The notes under the pieces were generated by a model. It was not told the DNA's origin. It saw only the letters and a program-made list of their open reading frames with translations, and searched no databases. The translations under genes and the position numbers were made by a program. This document shows positions 48,750-56,065 of a DNA stretch of 64,000 bases, in pieces (within the stretch, counting starts at the first letter, position 1; every line of letters begins with the position of its first letter). Source of the stretch: Curtobacterium pusillum (GTDB taxonomy: Bacteria; Actinomycetota; Actinomycetes; Actinomycetales; Microbacteriaceae); assembly GCF_007680845.1 (NCBI RefSeq), contig NZ_VEIY01000005.1, forward strand, positions 246,471-310,470, given 5' to 3'.

Positions 48750-49340
48750 ATGACGATCAACCCTGCACTCGCTCGGACGACCGACTCGTCCCAGCCGCTC
48801 GTGACACTGCTTGAAGAACGTTGGAGTCCACGCTCCTACGATGCGGCAGCGACGATCACGGACGCCCAGCTCGACGCAGTCCTCGAGGCAGCGCGGTGGG
48901 CGGCCTCCGCTTCAAACACGCAGCCCCGCCGCTATATCGCCGGCCGCCGCGGCACTCCGACTTTCGCATTGATCGAGACACACCTGATGGGGTTCAACAA
49001 GGAGTGGGCGTTCCGAGCGAGTGCTCTCATCGTCGCGATCGCCGAGACGGAGACCGAGGAGGGCGAGTTGCGGCAGTGGGCGCTGTACGACCTCGGGCAG
49101 GCCGTGGCGTCGATGACAGTTCAGGCCCACGCGGAAGGCTTGCACGTTCACCAGATGGCCGGAATTGACGTCGAAGGGCTCCGTGAGGCTTTCGGATTGC
49201 CGGATCGCTTCCTCCCGGTGACTGTCTCGGCTGTGGGCATGGTCGCCTCCCCCTCGCAGCTCAACGAGAAGGCCGCTGCACGAGAGTCGGCGGAGCGCAC
49301 GCGTCTCCCACTCGACGCGCTCGTTCTCGTCAAGGACTAG
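48750..49340 (+). CDS. Nitroreductase-family protein
   Basis: A 196-residue FMN nitroreductase-like protein: LLEERWSPRSYDAAATITDAQLDAVLEAARWAASASNTQPRRYI at the N-terminus, NKEWAFRASALIVAIA in the middle and YDLGQAVASMTVQAHAEGLHVHQMAGID in the second half. RutE of the Rut operon is in the same superfamily, so a role with the divergent operon is possible but unproven. TATTCT lies 8 nt before the ATG (leaderless type). Confidence 0.85.
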   Translation: MTINPALARTTDSSQPLVTLLEERWSPRSYDAAATITDAQLDAVLEAARWAASASNTQPRRYIAGRRGTPTFALIETHLMGFNKEWAFRASALIVAIAETETEEGELRQWALYDLGQAVASMTVQAHAEGLHVHQMAGIDVEGLREAFGLPDRFLPVTVSAVGMVASPSQLNEKAAARESAERTRLPLDALVLVKD

Positions 49341-49381
49341 GAGAGACCTCTCGTACGGTTGGCGATCGGCCAGCGGGCGGT

Positions 49382-49561
49382 TCAGTCTTCGGGGTGCTTA
49401 CTTGCCCTGACCATCACCCAGCCGCAGGTGACCATTGCGACAAGTGCCAGGATCCCGAAAGGGAGCGCGGACCCGGTTGAAAGGCCCCAGGGAAGAGTCA
49501 CTGCCGCACAGATCAGCAAGATGACGAGCATCGTCACTGCGATGCGACGAGGGACTCTCAT
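49382..49561 (-). CDS. 59-residue two-helix membrane protein
   Basis: MRVPRRIAVTMLVILLICAAV is a basic N-terminus and first helix; a second helix (FGILALVAMVTCGWVMV) and a polar tail follow. TACGGT six nt before the ATG suggests a leaderless message. A weak repeat copy (CGATCGGCCAGCGGGCG, 49363-49379) borders the stop and copy 3 lies upstream, so the gene is framed as one unit. Function unknown. Confidence 0.6.
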   Translation of the reverse strand: MRVPRRIAVTMLVILLICAAVTLPWGLSTGSALPFGILALVAMVTCGWVMVRASKHPED

Positions 49562-49606
49562 GAGGGGACCGTACTCTTCGCTTGGCACGGATGATCGAAA
49601 AGACCA

Positions 49607-49623
49607 CGTCCCGTAAGCCGGTC
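49607..49623 (-). repeat. GATCGGCTAC element, copy 3
   Basis: The minus strand reads GACCGGCTTACGGGACG, matching the consensus except for AC/TA changes. It lies between a small membrane gene and the recombinase gene. Confidence 0.6.
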
Positions 49624-49730
49624 GACCAGCGAACGCCCGCGCCCAGAACGGGATGGATGGGCCCTTGACGGCTCTGGTCGCAGATGACGCTCCGCTCTCG
49701 GATGGCTGGTCTCGAGAGCGGAGCTGATGG

Positions 49731-50315
49731 TCAGCGGTTGGGGTGGGCTTGTCGGTCAATGCAGCGGTAGACGGTCGCCCGTCCGATGCCGAACAGCTCG
49801 GCGAGTTCCGCGACCGAGTGTGTGCCAGCTTCGTGCACCTCGAGGAGGTGGCGTTGTTGCGCGGTGCTGAGCTTGGGTTGCCGGCCTCGGAGGTGGCCTT
49901 TCGCTTTCGCGATCTGCATGCCCTCGCGGGTGCGAGCTCGGATGAGGTCGGACTCGAACTCGGCAACCATCGCGAGGACGTTGAACAGCAGGCGGCCGAC
50001 GGGGTCATTGGGGTCGTGAACGGAACCGCCGATGTTGAGCTTGACGTTCTTGGCGGTGAGCTCGTCGACGATGTCTTTCGCGTCTCGAAGGCTTCTAGCG
50101 AGCCGGTCGAGCTTCGCGATGACGAGGGTGTCTCCGTCACGGCAAGAAGCGAGTGCCTCCCGAAGGCCGGGTCGAGATCTGTTCGTGCCGGTCAAGCCGT
50201 GGTCGGTGTGGATGTTGCGCGGGAGGACTCCGAGTCGCTCGAGCGCGACGCGCTGAGCGGTGAGGTCCTGTTCGTAGGTCGAGACGCGGGCGTACCCGAT
50301 GAGTAGAGCGTTCAT
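49731..50315 (-). CDS. Serine recombinase (resolvase/invertase family)
   Basis: A 194-residue site-specific recombinase. The N-terminal catalytic domain has IGYARVSTYEQDL with the nucleophilic Ser, IAKLDRLARSLRDA, and LLFNVLAMVAEFESDLIRARTREGMQIAKAKGHLRGRQPKLS; the C-terminal Hin-type HTH is SVAELAELFGIGRATVYRCI. The full set of catalytic arginines and the usual length (about 190 aa) suggest an active small resolvase. It is the only mobility gene in the repeat-rich region, so it is a candidate for acting there. Confidence 0.93.
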   Translation of the reverse strand: MNALLIGYARVSTYEQDLTAQRVALERLGVLPRNIHTDHGLTGTNRSRPGLREALASCRDGDTLVIAKLDRLARSLRDAKDIVDELTAKNVKLNIGGSVHDPNDPVGRLLFNVLAMVAEFESDLIRARTREGMQIAKAKGHLRGRQPKLSTAQQRHLLEVHEAGTHSVAELAELFGIGRATVYRCIDRQAHPNR

Positions 50316-50376
50316 GGCGCGAGGATCCGCTGGACGCCCCGACGCCGCGTCGTCTCGCAACCCGATCGCTCTCCGG

Positions 50377-50559
50377 TCAGCGACGAAGCCGAGAGCGTCG
50401 ATAGCCGACCGCTGCGCTCACGAGGATGACGATCGCGCAGACAAGCGTGATCCAAGCGAATGTGGCAAGCGAGCCAGTCGTGAAGAGAACGACGGACACC
50501 GCCGCGAACACGAGCCCCAACATCAGGAACACAAGCCATACGGCGTTGGAGCGAGTCAT
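50377..50559 (-). CDS. 60-residue two-helix membrane protein
   Basis: A compact protein with two hydrophobic helices (VWLVFLMLGLVFAAVSVVLF and FAWITLVCAIVILVSAAVGY) and a basic tail RRSRLRR. No family was recognised. It is followed upstream by repeat copy 4, and is of the same size class as the other small membrane genes in this region. Confidence 0.6.
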   Translation of the reverse strand: MTRSNAVWLVFLMLGLVFAAVSVVLFTTGSLATFAWITLVCAIVILVSAAVGYRRSRLRR

Positions 50560-50608
50560 GGGCCAAAGCTAGCCGCTACCCAACGTCAGAGTTATGGGGT
50601 CGAGCCCG

Positions 50609-50637
50609 CGTCCGATAGCCGATCGGCATCCGGGACG
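50609..50637. repeat. GATCGGCTAC element, copy 4, back-to-back pair
   Basis: The minus strand reads GATCGGCTATCGGACG (50624-50609) and the plus strand GATCGGCATCCGGGACG (50621-50637). The two share the central GATC, giving an imperfect palindrome. This is the only copy with two elements facing away from each other. Confidence 0.7.
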
Positions 50638-50732
50638 CGACGAGCGGACGGTTCTCATCGTGATGTCAGCAGCGCCTACTGCAAGTCCCCGCGCAAGTCT
50701 GTCGGACCTCGTCGAGCTGTAGCCTGCCAGAC

Positions 50733-50951
50733 ATGTCCGAGGAAGAATCCCGCCGACTGAGCCGACGGCTCTTCGGCCGACCCAAGATCTGGGTGAGCTG
50801 TCTGTGGCTCATAGTGGGTCTTGGATGGCTCGGGACCGCGGTCGTCGAACCGGGAGCGTTCCGCTTCTTCATAGCCGCTCTTTGGATCGTCGTCGGCAGC
50901 GGGATGCTGATCGTCGCGCTGAGAGACCGTAGCGAGCGCAACCGCCGGTGA
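50733..50951 (+). CDS. 72-residue membrane protein
   Basis: A basic N-terminus (SEEESRRLSRRLFGRPK) is followed by two hydrophobic segments (WVSCLWLIVGLGWLGTAV and FFIAALWIVVGSGMLIVAL) and a charged tail. TAGCCT lies 7 nt before the ATG, a leaderless-type start. It is flanked by repeat copies 4 and 5. Function unknown. Confidence 0.6.
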   Translation: MSEEESRRLSRRLFGRPKIWVSCLWLIVGLGWLGTAVVEPGAFRFFIAALWIVVGSGMLIVALRDRSERNRR

Positions 50952-50976
50952 AGGTGGCCGGCGCCGCCCGGTTGCC

Positions 50977-50993
50977 GATCGGCTTACGAGACG
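50977..50993 (+). repeat. GATCGGCTAC element, copy 5
   Basis: GATCGGCTTACGAGACG. The preceding bases (GCCGCCCGGTTGCC) resemble those before copy 6 (GCCGCCCGGTAGAG), extending the similarity upstream by about 14 bp. Confidence 0.75.
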
Positions 50994-51048
50994 TGTCGGG
51001 GCGACAGTTCGCACTTCTCCTTAGGAGGCCGCCCGCTGGCTCACCAAG

Positions 51049-51573
51049 TCAGTGAGCGAGCGTCCCGTGATCTCTGTCGCGTCGGGCCCTTCGCTTCGCT
51101 GCCCGACGGAAGGCCATGAGCACGGCGCCGCACACAACCGTCGCAACGATGCCAATGACCGTGCCGCCGGCCGAACCGCTTCCGTAGTTTGACCAAGGCA
51201 GCCCGAGAGCCCATTGCAGTGCAGGGCCCACCACGAGTAACGCTCCGGCCGGCACGACGACGATGAGCAAGGCGCGGCGGCCGCTCCAAGCGGGATGAAG
51301 CAGAACGACTACGGCGGCCGCGGCGACGACCGCGAAAGCACCGTAGATCCACGATGCGCCAGACATCCGCCAGCCGTCGTGCGCGAACCAGTCTTGGACT
51401 CCTCGGATGGTCCGTGCCCAAGCATGCTGACCTCGGTCATGTGTCGACGAGATGACAGGCAACGGCCACCCAATGATCGCGAGGACTCCGGCGATTGCGC
51501 TCGCGGTTCCGAGCAGGACCACCCCAAAGCGCGACCCGGTTTTGGGCTCGACGTCGAAGTCGGAGATGCTCAC
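51049..51573 (-). CDS. Four-helix membrane protein, unknown family
   Basis: From the GTG at 51573 the 174-residue protein has a polar N-terminus (SISDFDVEPKTGSRFG), four hydrophobic segments, and a strongly basic C-terminus (FRRAAKRRARRDRDHG). The region between helices one and two is extracytoplasmic in prediction and Trp-rich (DWFAHDGWRMSGASWIYG). The family was not recognised. It lies between repeat copies 5 and 6. Confidence 0.6.
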   Translation of the reverse strand: MSISDFDVEPKTGSRFGVVLLGTASAIAGVLAIIGWPLPVISSTHDRGQHAWARTIRGVQDWFAHDGWRMSGASWIYGAFAVVAAAAVVVLLHPAWSGRRALLIVVVPAGALLVVGPALQWALGLPWSNYGSGSAGGTVIGIVATVVCGAVLMAFRRAAKRRARRDRDHGTLAH

Positions 51574-51633
51574 GCCTAGGAGGCTATAGGGCGAGCGCGA
51601 CGGTCGTTCCAACCGGGCACGCCGCCCGGTAGA

Positions 51634-51651
51634 GGATCGGCTATCGAGACG
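51634..51651 (+). repeat. GATCGGCTAC element, copy 6
   Basis: GGATCGGCTATCGAGACG. The TAG stop of the minus-strand MFS gene lies inside the element (CTA at 51641-51643 on the plus strand). Confidence 0.8.
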
Positions 51652-52819
51652 CCTGCGGCGCTCGATCGACGAACAGATACACGAGGATCGCGAGGGTGAG
51701 GAAAGCAGCGATCGCGAACAGCGCGTGACCGCCGAGCCCGAGGAGTGCACCAGCGACAGCGGTGCCGATCGAGGAGAACGCGACTTTAATTCCGGCCATG
51801 CTGACGAAGATCTGTGCTTCCGCGCCGGGCGGGGAGAACGCCGCGCGGGCCGCCAGACTTGCCGTGAACAGGACTCCCGTCGCGACACCGAGCAGCGCGA
51901 ACACCGCCGCGCTGATCGGGACGGAGAAGATCGCCAACCCGAGTACGAATCCGATTGCAACGACGACGACGCCCCAGCGGATGAGCCGGTCCGCTTGCCC
52001 GCGGAGCGGAACCACGATCAGCAGCAACGACACCGTGAGGTTCCCTGCACCGTAGGCCGAAGTGAGCAACGCCGATGACGCGGCGGTCGCGTCCAGTGCA
52101 TCGACGGTCCCGACTGCGAGGAGCGGCACTGCTCCGAGGGGAATCGCGGTGACAGCGGTGGCGATCGTCGTCCGGCGCAGACCCGGCATCCGCATCAGCA
52201 TCCCGAGCGCGGAACGCAGCCCCACCGTAGCCGGTGCATCATCACTACCGGAGCGCTGCCTTGCGGCGGGAAGGAGCAGGACGACGATCGCCCCCGCGAC
52301 AGCCGCACCGGCTGCCGTGAGGACCGCCACGGCGGGAGAACTGGTCGACGCGACAACGGCGATGACGGCGGGACCGGCGGTGGCCGAGACGCCGTACGTG
52401 AAGGCGTCCATGCCCTGCGCCCGCCGACGTGCACGCTCGTCGGTTCCGACGATCGTCGCCAGCTGACTGCTGAGCCCACCGGTGAGGAGGGGGCCGGCCA
52501 GCCCGGCGATCAGGAGGCCGACAGCAGCGGCGATGAGCGTGATTGGCAACAGCAGGATCGCGCCTGCGAGTGCGATCCCGTAGACCAGTCCCGCGGCCGA
52601 GAGGACGAGCTTCTTGGACCGAGCGCGATCGAGGAGCTGCGCAGCGACGGGCCCCGCAAGGTGAGGCAGAGTGATGCACGCTGCGAGGAGGCCGGTGGCA
52701 TCACCGGCGCCAGCAGGGCGAGCGGCGAGGACCACGCCGATGATCGCCGCCGCATCGGCTCCACGAAGCAGGCACGCGCCGATGAAGTAGACGACCAGCC
52801 CCCGTGTTCGCACCCGCAC
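51641..52819 (-). CDS. MFS transporter
   Basis: A 392-residue major facilitator with about twelve hydrophobic helices and the internal cytoplasmic loop TDERARRRAQGMDAFTYG between the early helices and LLPAARQRSGSDDAPATVGL at the midpoint. It is a small-substrate or drug exporter type; no substrate can be assigned. The last two residues and the stop are encoded by repeat copy 6. The start at 52819 is the first Met before MRVRTRGLVVYFIG. Confidence 0.85.
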   Translation of the reverse strand: MRVRTRGLVVYFIGACLLRGADAAAIIGVVLAARPAGAGDATGLLAACITLPHLAGPVAAQLLDRARSKKLVLSAAGLVYGIALAGAILLLPITLIAAAVGLLIAGLAGPLLTGGLSSQLATIVGTDERARRRAQGMDAFTYGVSATAGPAVIAVVASTSSPAVAVLTAAGAAVAGAIVVLLLPAARQRSGSDDAPATVGLRSALGMLMRMPGLRRTTIATAVTAIPLGAVPLLAVGTVDALDATAASSALLTSAYGAGNLTVSLLLIVVPLRGQADRLIRWGVVVVAIGFVLGLAIFSVPISAAVFALLGVATGVLFTASLAARAAFSPPGAEAQIFVSMAGIKVAFSSIGTAVAGALLGLGGHALFAIAAFLTLAILVYLFVDRAPQASR

Positions 52820-52880
52820 CCCCTCGTGGGCTTCGACGCTAGTGGATGCGGTTCCGCAGAGTTCAGACGGTCCCGGTCAC

Positions 52881-52897
52881 GGATCGGCTACCGGACG
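52881..52897 (+). repeat. GATCGGCTAC element, copy 7
   Basis: GGATCGGCTACCGGACG, an exact consensus copy, identical to copy 9. It lies between the MFS start and the next plus-strand small membrane gene. ATCGGC and the following GCCGAT can pair across it. Confidence 0.85.
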
Positions 52898-52923
52898 CCG
52901 ATAGTGGGGAGTTGGATACGAGC

Positions 52924-53151
52924 ATGCTGTCCAAGCTTCAGCCTCGCGTGCTCGGCCTGGCGATCGGTGCGGGGGCCCTGGTTGCGGGCCTCGTAATAGC
53001 GCTTCTCGGCCTCGTCCTTGGTACCGATTTCGTCGGGCTCGTAGCGGCCGGGCTGGTGATCGCTGCGATGGGATTGGTCGTCGCGATAGTTGGAGCGATT
53101 GGCTTCGCCCTGCACGGGTCCGCCCGATCCGCGCGCCAGAAGATGAGGTGA
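52924..53151 (+). CDS. 75-residue two-helix membrane protein
   Basis: MLSKLQPRVLGLAIGAGALVAG starts the first of two to three glycine/valine-rich hydrophobic segments; the C-terminus is basic (SARSARQKMR). The GTG at 52846 would add 26 residues and read through repeat copy 7, so the ATG at 52924 is preferred. Function unknown. It is flanked by copies 7 and 8. Confidence 0.6.
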   Translation: MLSKLQPRVLGLAIGAGALVAGLVIALLGLVLGTDFVGLVAAGLVIAAMGLVVAIVGAIGFALHGSARSARQKMR

Positions 53152-53182
53152 TAGTCAGCGACTCATTGGCTAGTCCGATGGC

Positions 53183-53199
53183 CGATCCGCTACTGAGAC
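53183..53199 (+). repeat. GATCGGCTAC element, copy 8
   Basis: CGATCCGCTACTGAGAC, a variant copy. The TAG stop of the minus-strand gene at 53190 lies inside it. Confidence 0.65.
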
Positions 53200-53399
53200 C
53201 GTCTGAGGAGCCGCAAGTAGATCGTCACGCGCCATCCAGCCGAAGCTGCCAGGACGAACATCAGAACGGCAAGCCAAGTCGAACCGGTCGGTAACAGGAC
53301 TTCGGCGAACCCGACGACTAAGCACGCGATGCCCGCGACGAGTGCAGCAACCAGCGCGACGCGAGTACTTCGTCCGGCTCGTCGCTGCGTGTCGCTCAT
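53190..53399 (-). CDS. 69-residue two-helix membrane protein
   Basis: A basic N-terminus (SDTQRRAGRSTR) is followed by two hydrophobic segments and a C-terminal LRLLRRSQ; the last codons and the stop come from repeat copy 8. The family was not recognised. It lies between copies 8 and 9. Confidence 0.6.
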   Translation of the reverse strand: MSDTQRRAGRSTRVALVAALVAGIACLVVGFAEVLLPTGSTWLAVLMFVLAASAGWRVTIYLRLLRRSQ

Positions 53400-53431
53400 A
53401 ACCAAGAGCTAACTCGCTCACGCACGTTGAG

Positions 53432-53448
53432 GGATCGGCTACCGGACG
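53432..53448 (+). repeat. GATCGGCTAC element, copy 9
   Basis: GGATCGGCTACCGGACG, exact consensus. The histidine phosphatase gene ends inside it: its final codons CGC GTC CGG TAG are the complement of the element. Confidence 0.85.
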
Positions 53449-53981
53449 CGCCAACCCGGTGGCGGTGTCGGAACAAGCTCGCAGTACTGCAACGTGCGCC
53501 CGTCGACCCCGGTCACGGCCTCGATGACGAACGCGTGCGTCACCACGAGCGCCCCATAACCGTCGTCCGGAAGGCGTGAGAGCGCCATGTTGGCACGATC
53601 CCGCATGTGCCTGATGCTTTCCCACGTCGCTCTGTCCGGCGCGTTTCCCACATGGCGGCGAAACTCGTCTGTCGCCTCCTGCCACTTCGCGTAGGTCTCG
53701 CTGGCTGGAAGGCCGGAGTCCCACTCCCTGAAGTCGATGTCGACCGCCAAGGGCACTCCGCACGCGGCGGCGATGATCGCTGCGGTCTGCAGCGTGCGTG
53801 TCATCGGTGAGCAGACGACGCGAGCCACCTCGAGCTGAGCAAATCGCGCCGCCGCTTGGTGGGCCTGCTGCTCTCCAAGCCGCGACAACGGCGCCGTATC
53901 CCGAGACCGGAAGTCGAGTCCACGTGATTCGCCTGAGTCGTAGTCGGGTTCCGCATGCCGAAGCAGCCCCGGTGCAAGCAT
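53439..53981 (-). CDS. Histidine phosphatase family protein
   Basis: A 180-residue phosphoglycerate-mutase-like phosphatase. The catalytic LLRHAEP (RHA in place of RHG) is at residues 6-12, SPMTRTLQTAAII carries the second Arg, DIDFREWDSG the acidic residue and VVTHAFVIEAV the second catalytic His. The likely reaction is dephosphorylation of a small metabolite or protein. The C-terminus GWRVR and stop lie in repeat copy 9; copy 10 lies upstream of the start. Confidence 0.87.
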   Translation of the reverse strand: MLAPGLLRHAEPDYDSGESRGLDFRSRDTAPLSRLGEQQAHQAAARFAQLEVARVVCSPMTRTLQTAAIIAAACGVPLAVDIDFREWDSGLPASETYAKWQEATDEFRRHVGNAPDRATWESIRHMRDRANMALSRLPDDGYGALVVTHAFVIEAVTGVDGRTLQYCELVPTPPPGWRVR

Positions 53982-54012
53982 CCCCGCATGCTATGTCAGG
54001 CAGACCTCCAAC

Positions 54013-54027
54013 GTCCGCTACCGGACG
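54013..54027 (+). repeat. GATCGGCTAC element, copy 10
   Basis: GTCCGCTACCGGACG, a shortened copy in which GTCCG and CGGAC form a perfect 5-bp stem around CTAC. It lies between the phosphatase and the RDD-family gene. Confidence 0.7.
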
Positions 54028-54052
54028 TCGAGGTGGTCACTATCGTGGCGGC

Positions 54053-54568
54053 ATGAGACTCGGGGGAAGTCGACTGTTGGCCTGGCTGGTCGACTTAGCC
54101 TGTGTCCTCGGATGGGTTGCCCTGACTGCCGCCGTGGGAGTGCCGCTCTACCTCGCGCACGTCATCCGGCCGACGAATGTTGTCGTGTTGAGCGTCGTCG
54201 GCGCCTTGGTGATCGTGATGCCGGTCGTTCTCGCTCTGGCGTGGTGCGAGTCACGCCGCGAAGCGGCGACGGTTGGTAAGCGAGTGATGAAGCTGGTCGT
54301 CCGCGCAAATGCGCGTTCACCGCGTCTGACCGTCGCGATAGCGCGGAACACCCTCAAGATCGGTGTTCCGTGGCTAATTGGTCACGCTGCCGTGTTCACC
54401 ATTGTGAGGGCAAGCGGTGACGATGGCGTCCCTGTCGGCGTTTGGGCGCTGACCGTTTGTGCTTACGTGCTTCCGCTAGCCTGGATCTTCTCTCTTTTCG
54501 TCGGTCGGGGGCGGACGCCGTACGACTGGGCCTGTGGAACAGAGGTCACGAGACGTTCAGCAGGCTGA
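54053..54568 (+). CDS. RDD family membrane protein
   Basis: A 171-residue protein with the RDD pattern: an early RLLAWLVDLACVLGW (Arg and Asp in the first helix), ATVGKRVMKLVV in the middle, and a late TPYDWACGTEV. Three to four transmembrane helices. RDD proteins are membrane proteins of generally unknown function, some linked to transport. TATCGT lies six nt before the ATG, a leaderless-type start. It lies just after repeat copy 10. Confidence 0.83.
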   Translation: MRLGGSRLLAWLVDLACVLGWVALTAAVGVPLYLAHVIRPTNVVVLSVVGALVIVMPVVLALAWCESRREAATVGKRVMKLVVRANARSPRLTVAIARNTLKIGVPWLIGHAAVFTIVRASGDDGVPVGVWALTVCAYVLPLAWIFSLFVGRGRTPYDWACGTEVTRRSAG

Positions 54569-54587
54569 TCCCCCATGAGGATCTCCC

Positions 54588-54788
54588 TCAGTGAGGCGGA
54601 GGAGCCGACCCGAAGATCAGAGAGATTCCGCCGAGCGTCGCGACGAGGAACGTCACCGTGAGGACGACGGCGGCAACGAAAGCAATCACGATGGTTAACA
54701 ACGTCAGCATGCCGACCAGGCGCACCGCGCGGGCCGCATCGCGAGGCGCGGGAACTGTCTCCTCTCCAGCCGTGAACAATTCGGCCAT
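54588..54788 (-). CDS. 66-residue single-helix membrane protein
   Basis: A polar N-terminal third (AELFTAGEETVPAPRDAARAVR) precedes one long hydrophobic stretch (GMLTLLTIVIAFVAAVVLTVTFLVATLGG) that may be two helices; the tail is FGSAPPPH. The family was not recognised. It is convergent with the RDD gene, 19 bp apart. Confidence 0.5.
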   Translation of the reverse strand: MAELFTAGEETVPAPRDAARAVRLVGMLTLLTIVIAFVAAVVLTVTFLVATLGGISLIFGSAPPPH

Positions 54789-54866
54789 GTCGCGGGGCCG
54801 CTGGTTGTCCGTGCGATCAGGCTAGGTCACGTCTGCGGTCGCCTGAGCACCACACGTCTCGATGGC

Positions 54867-54883
54867 GGATCGGTTACCGGACG
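54867..54883 (+). repeat. GATCGGCTAC element, copy 11
   Basis: GGATCGGTTACCGGACG, one mismatch to consensus. The last clear copy; none was seen from here to the window end. A minus-strand frame stops in it at TAA. Confidence 0.8.
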
Positions 54884-55167
54884 ATTCTGCCGGTTGTCAG
54901 TTCACGCTTCTCCGGGCGCTCCGGGAATCTCACCTTCCGGCCGGTCGAGATCGAGCGTTCAGCTCTGCCGACTCGTCCGCGGTGCCACCAAGAATCCCCT
55001 TCGGGTTGGTGCTGCGCGGGCGATCGCGCTCCGACCCGAGCGTTAGTGCGACGCTCCAGGGTCGCAGCGTCGATGCTCATGCGGGCCTGCGCGGTCAGGG
55101 AGACGCGATCGGGTGTGGCTCGCAAGCATTGAGCGTACGTGTCCTCCTTATGGCGGATAAGACCCAT
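54874..55167 (-). CDS. 97-codon ORF ending in repeat copy 11, doubtful
   Basis: The frame starts MGLIRHKEDTYAQCLRATPD and ends TTGRIVR before TAA in the element, the same relation seen for the genes at 51641, 53190 and 53439. The amino-acid composition (many Arg, His, Gln) is unusual and there is no clear ribosome site. It may be a decayed unit. Confidence 0.25.
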   Translation of the reverse strand: MGLIRHKEDTYAQCLRATPDRVSLTAQARMSIDAATLERRTNARVGARSPAQHQPEGDSWWHRGRVGRAERSISTGRKVRFPERPEKRELTTGRIVR

Positions 55168-55344
55168 CGATACCCCCGATCAGGGCAACAGTACGGCCGC
55201 GGGAGCAGGCGTTCCATTCCCGCCCTGTTGGAGGAGGAGCACGATGTGCAGTCAGACTTTCGCGCTCACCGACACTCACAACGCGTCCGAACCCGTGAAG
55301 TGTCGCGTAGCGCGCAACGCCGGCCGGGCCCGCTCAGCGGGGAA

Positions 55345-56058
55345 TCACGGCGCGGACGGTGCTCCGGCGATCCGGGCGAGCCAGTCGCGCATCAGAGACC
55401 GCTCCGCCGGCGACAGCGCGGCAAGCGCCTCGTCGTCGGCGGCGAGCTGCACCGCGGCCGCGCGCGCGTCCATCGATGGAGCCGGGGCAACAGTCGCGGA
55501 GCCCGGCCCAGTCGGAGCGGTCGTGAGGATGGAGTACGCAAGCGCTTCCCACGCAGCCTCGACGAGCGCCGGGTCAAGGTCGTCAGCGGGCGTACCGATG
55601 AGGTCGAGCACCACGCCAACCCCGATCGCGTGCACAAGCGACACCGCTCGGGTCTCCGGCACCCGAAGCCGCCCAGCGAGCGCGACGCGGTGGATGCGCT
55701 CCCGCAGGACGGCGATGCCGGACTCCTCGACGCCGGAGTGCGAGCGCAGCGGGTCGGAGAAGAGCGCGGTGACGCCCGGGTTGGCGAGCCCGAAGGCGAT
55801 GTGGGCGTCGAACGAGTCCCGGAGGTGTTCGACCGGGTCGACGTCGTCCGGCACGGATTTCTCAGCAACATACGACGCGAACACCCGGTCGGCGACGGCC
55901 TCGAGCAACCCGTTCTTGTCGCCGAACTGCCGGTAGATCGTCGGCGCCTGCACCCCCGCGGCGGTAGCGACCGCCCGCGTCGTGACCCCGGTCGGGCCGC
56001 CGGCCGCGAGGAGGTCAGCGGCAGCATCGATGATCCGAGAGCGGACGGAGTCAGTCAC
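55345..56058 (-). CDS. TetR/AcrR-family regulator
   Basis: A 237-residue TetR protein with N-terminal HTH RSRIIDAAADLLAAGGPTGVTTRAVATAAGVQAPTIYRQFGDKNGLLEAVAD (residues about 7-58) and an all-helical C-terminal ligand domain. It is divergent from the NmrA-like gene, with an 86-bp gap holding paired short repeats, and very likely represses it and itself. The inducer is unknown. Confidence 0.92.
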   Translation of the reverse strand: MTDSVRSRIIDAAADLLAAGGPTGVTTRAVATAAGVQAPTIYRQFGDKNGLLEAVADRVFASYVAEKSVPDDVDPVEHLRDSFDAHIAFGLANPGVTALFSDPLRSHSGVEESGIAVLRERIHRVALAGRLRVPETRAVSLVHAIGVGVVLDLIGTPADDLDPALVEAAWEALAYSILTTAPTGPGSATVAPAPSMDARAAAVQLAADDEALAALSPAERSLMRDWLARIAGAPSAP

Positions 56059-56065
56059 GGATCAA

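Larger units (their letters stand above)
54789..55344. other. Intergenic region at the right end of the repeat-rich segment
   Basis: These 556 bp hold repeat copy 11 and a 97-codon minus-strand frame ending in it. Otherwise I see only overlapping short frames without ribosome sites. No promoter or RNA structure could be assigned with confidence. Confidence 0.4.

Noticed and set aside
42881..54883. CRISPR array or classic integron attC array
   Set aside because: Spacing is hundreds to thousands of bases with genes between copies, so it is not a CRISPR. The elements lack the GTTRRRY/RYYYAAC core sites and long stems of attC, and no integron integrase is present.
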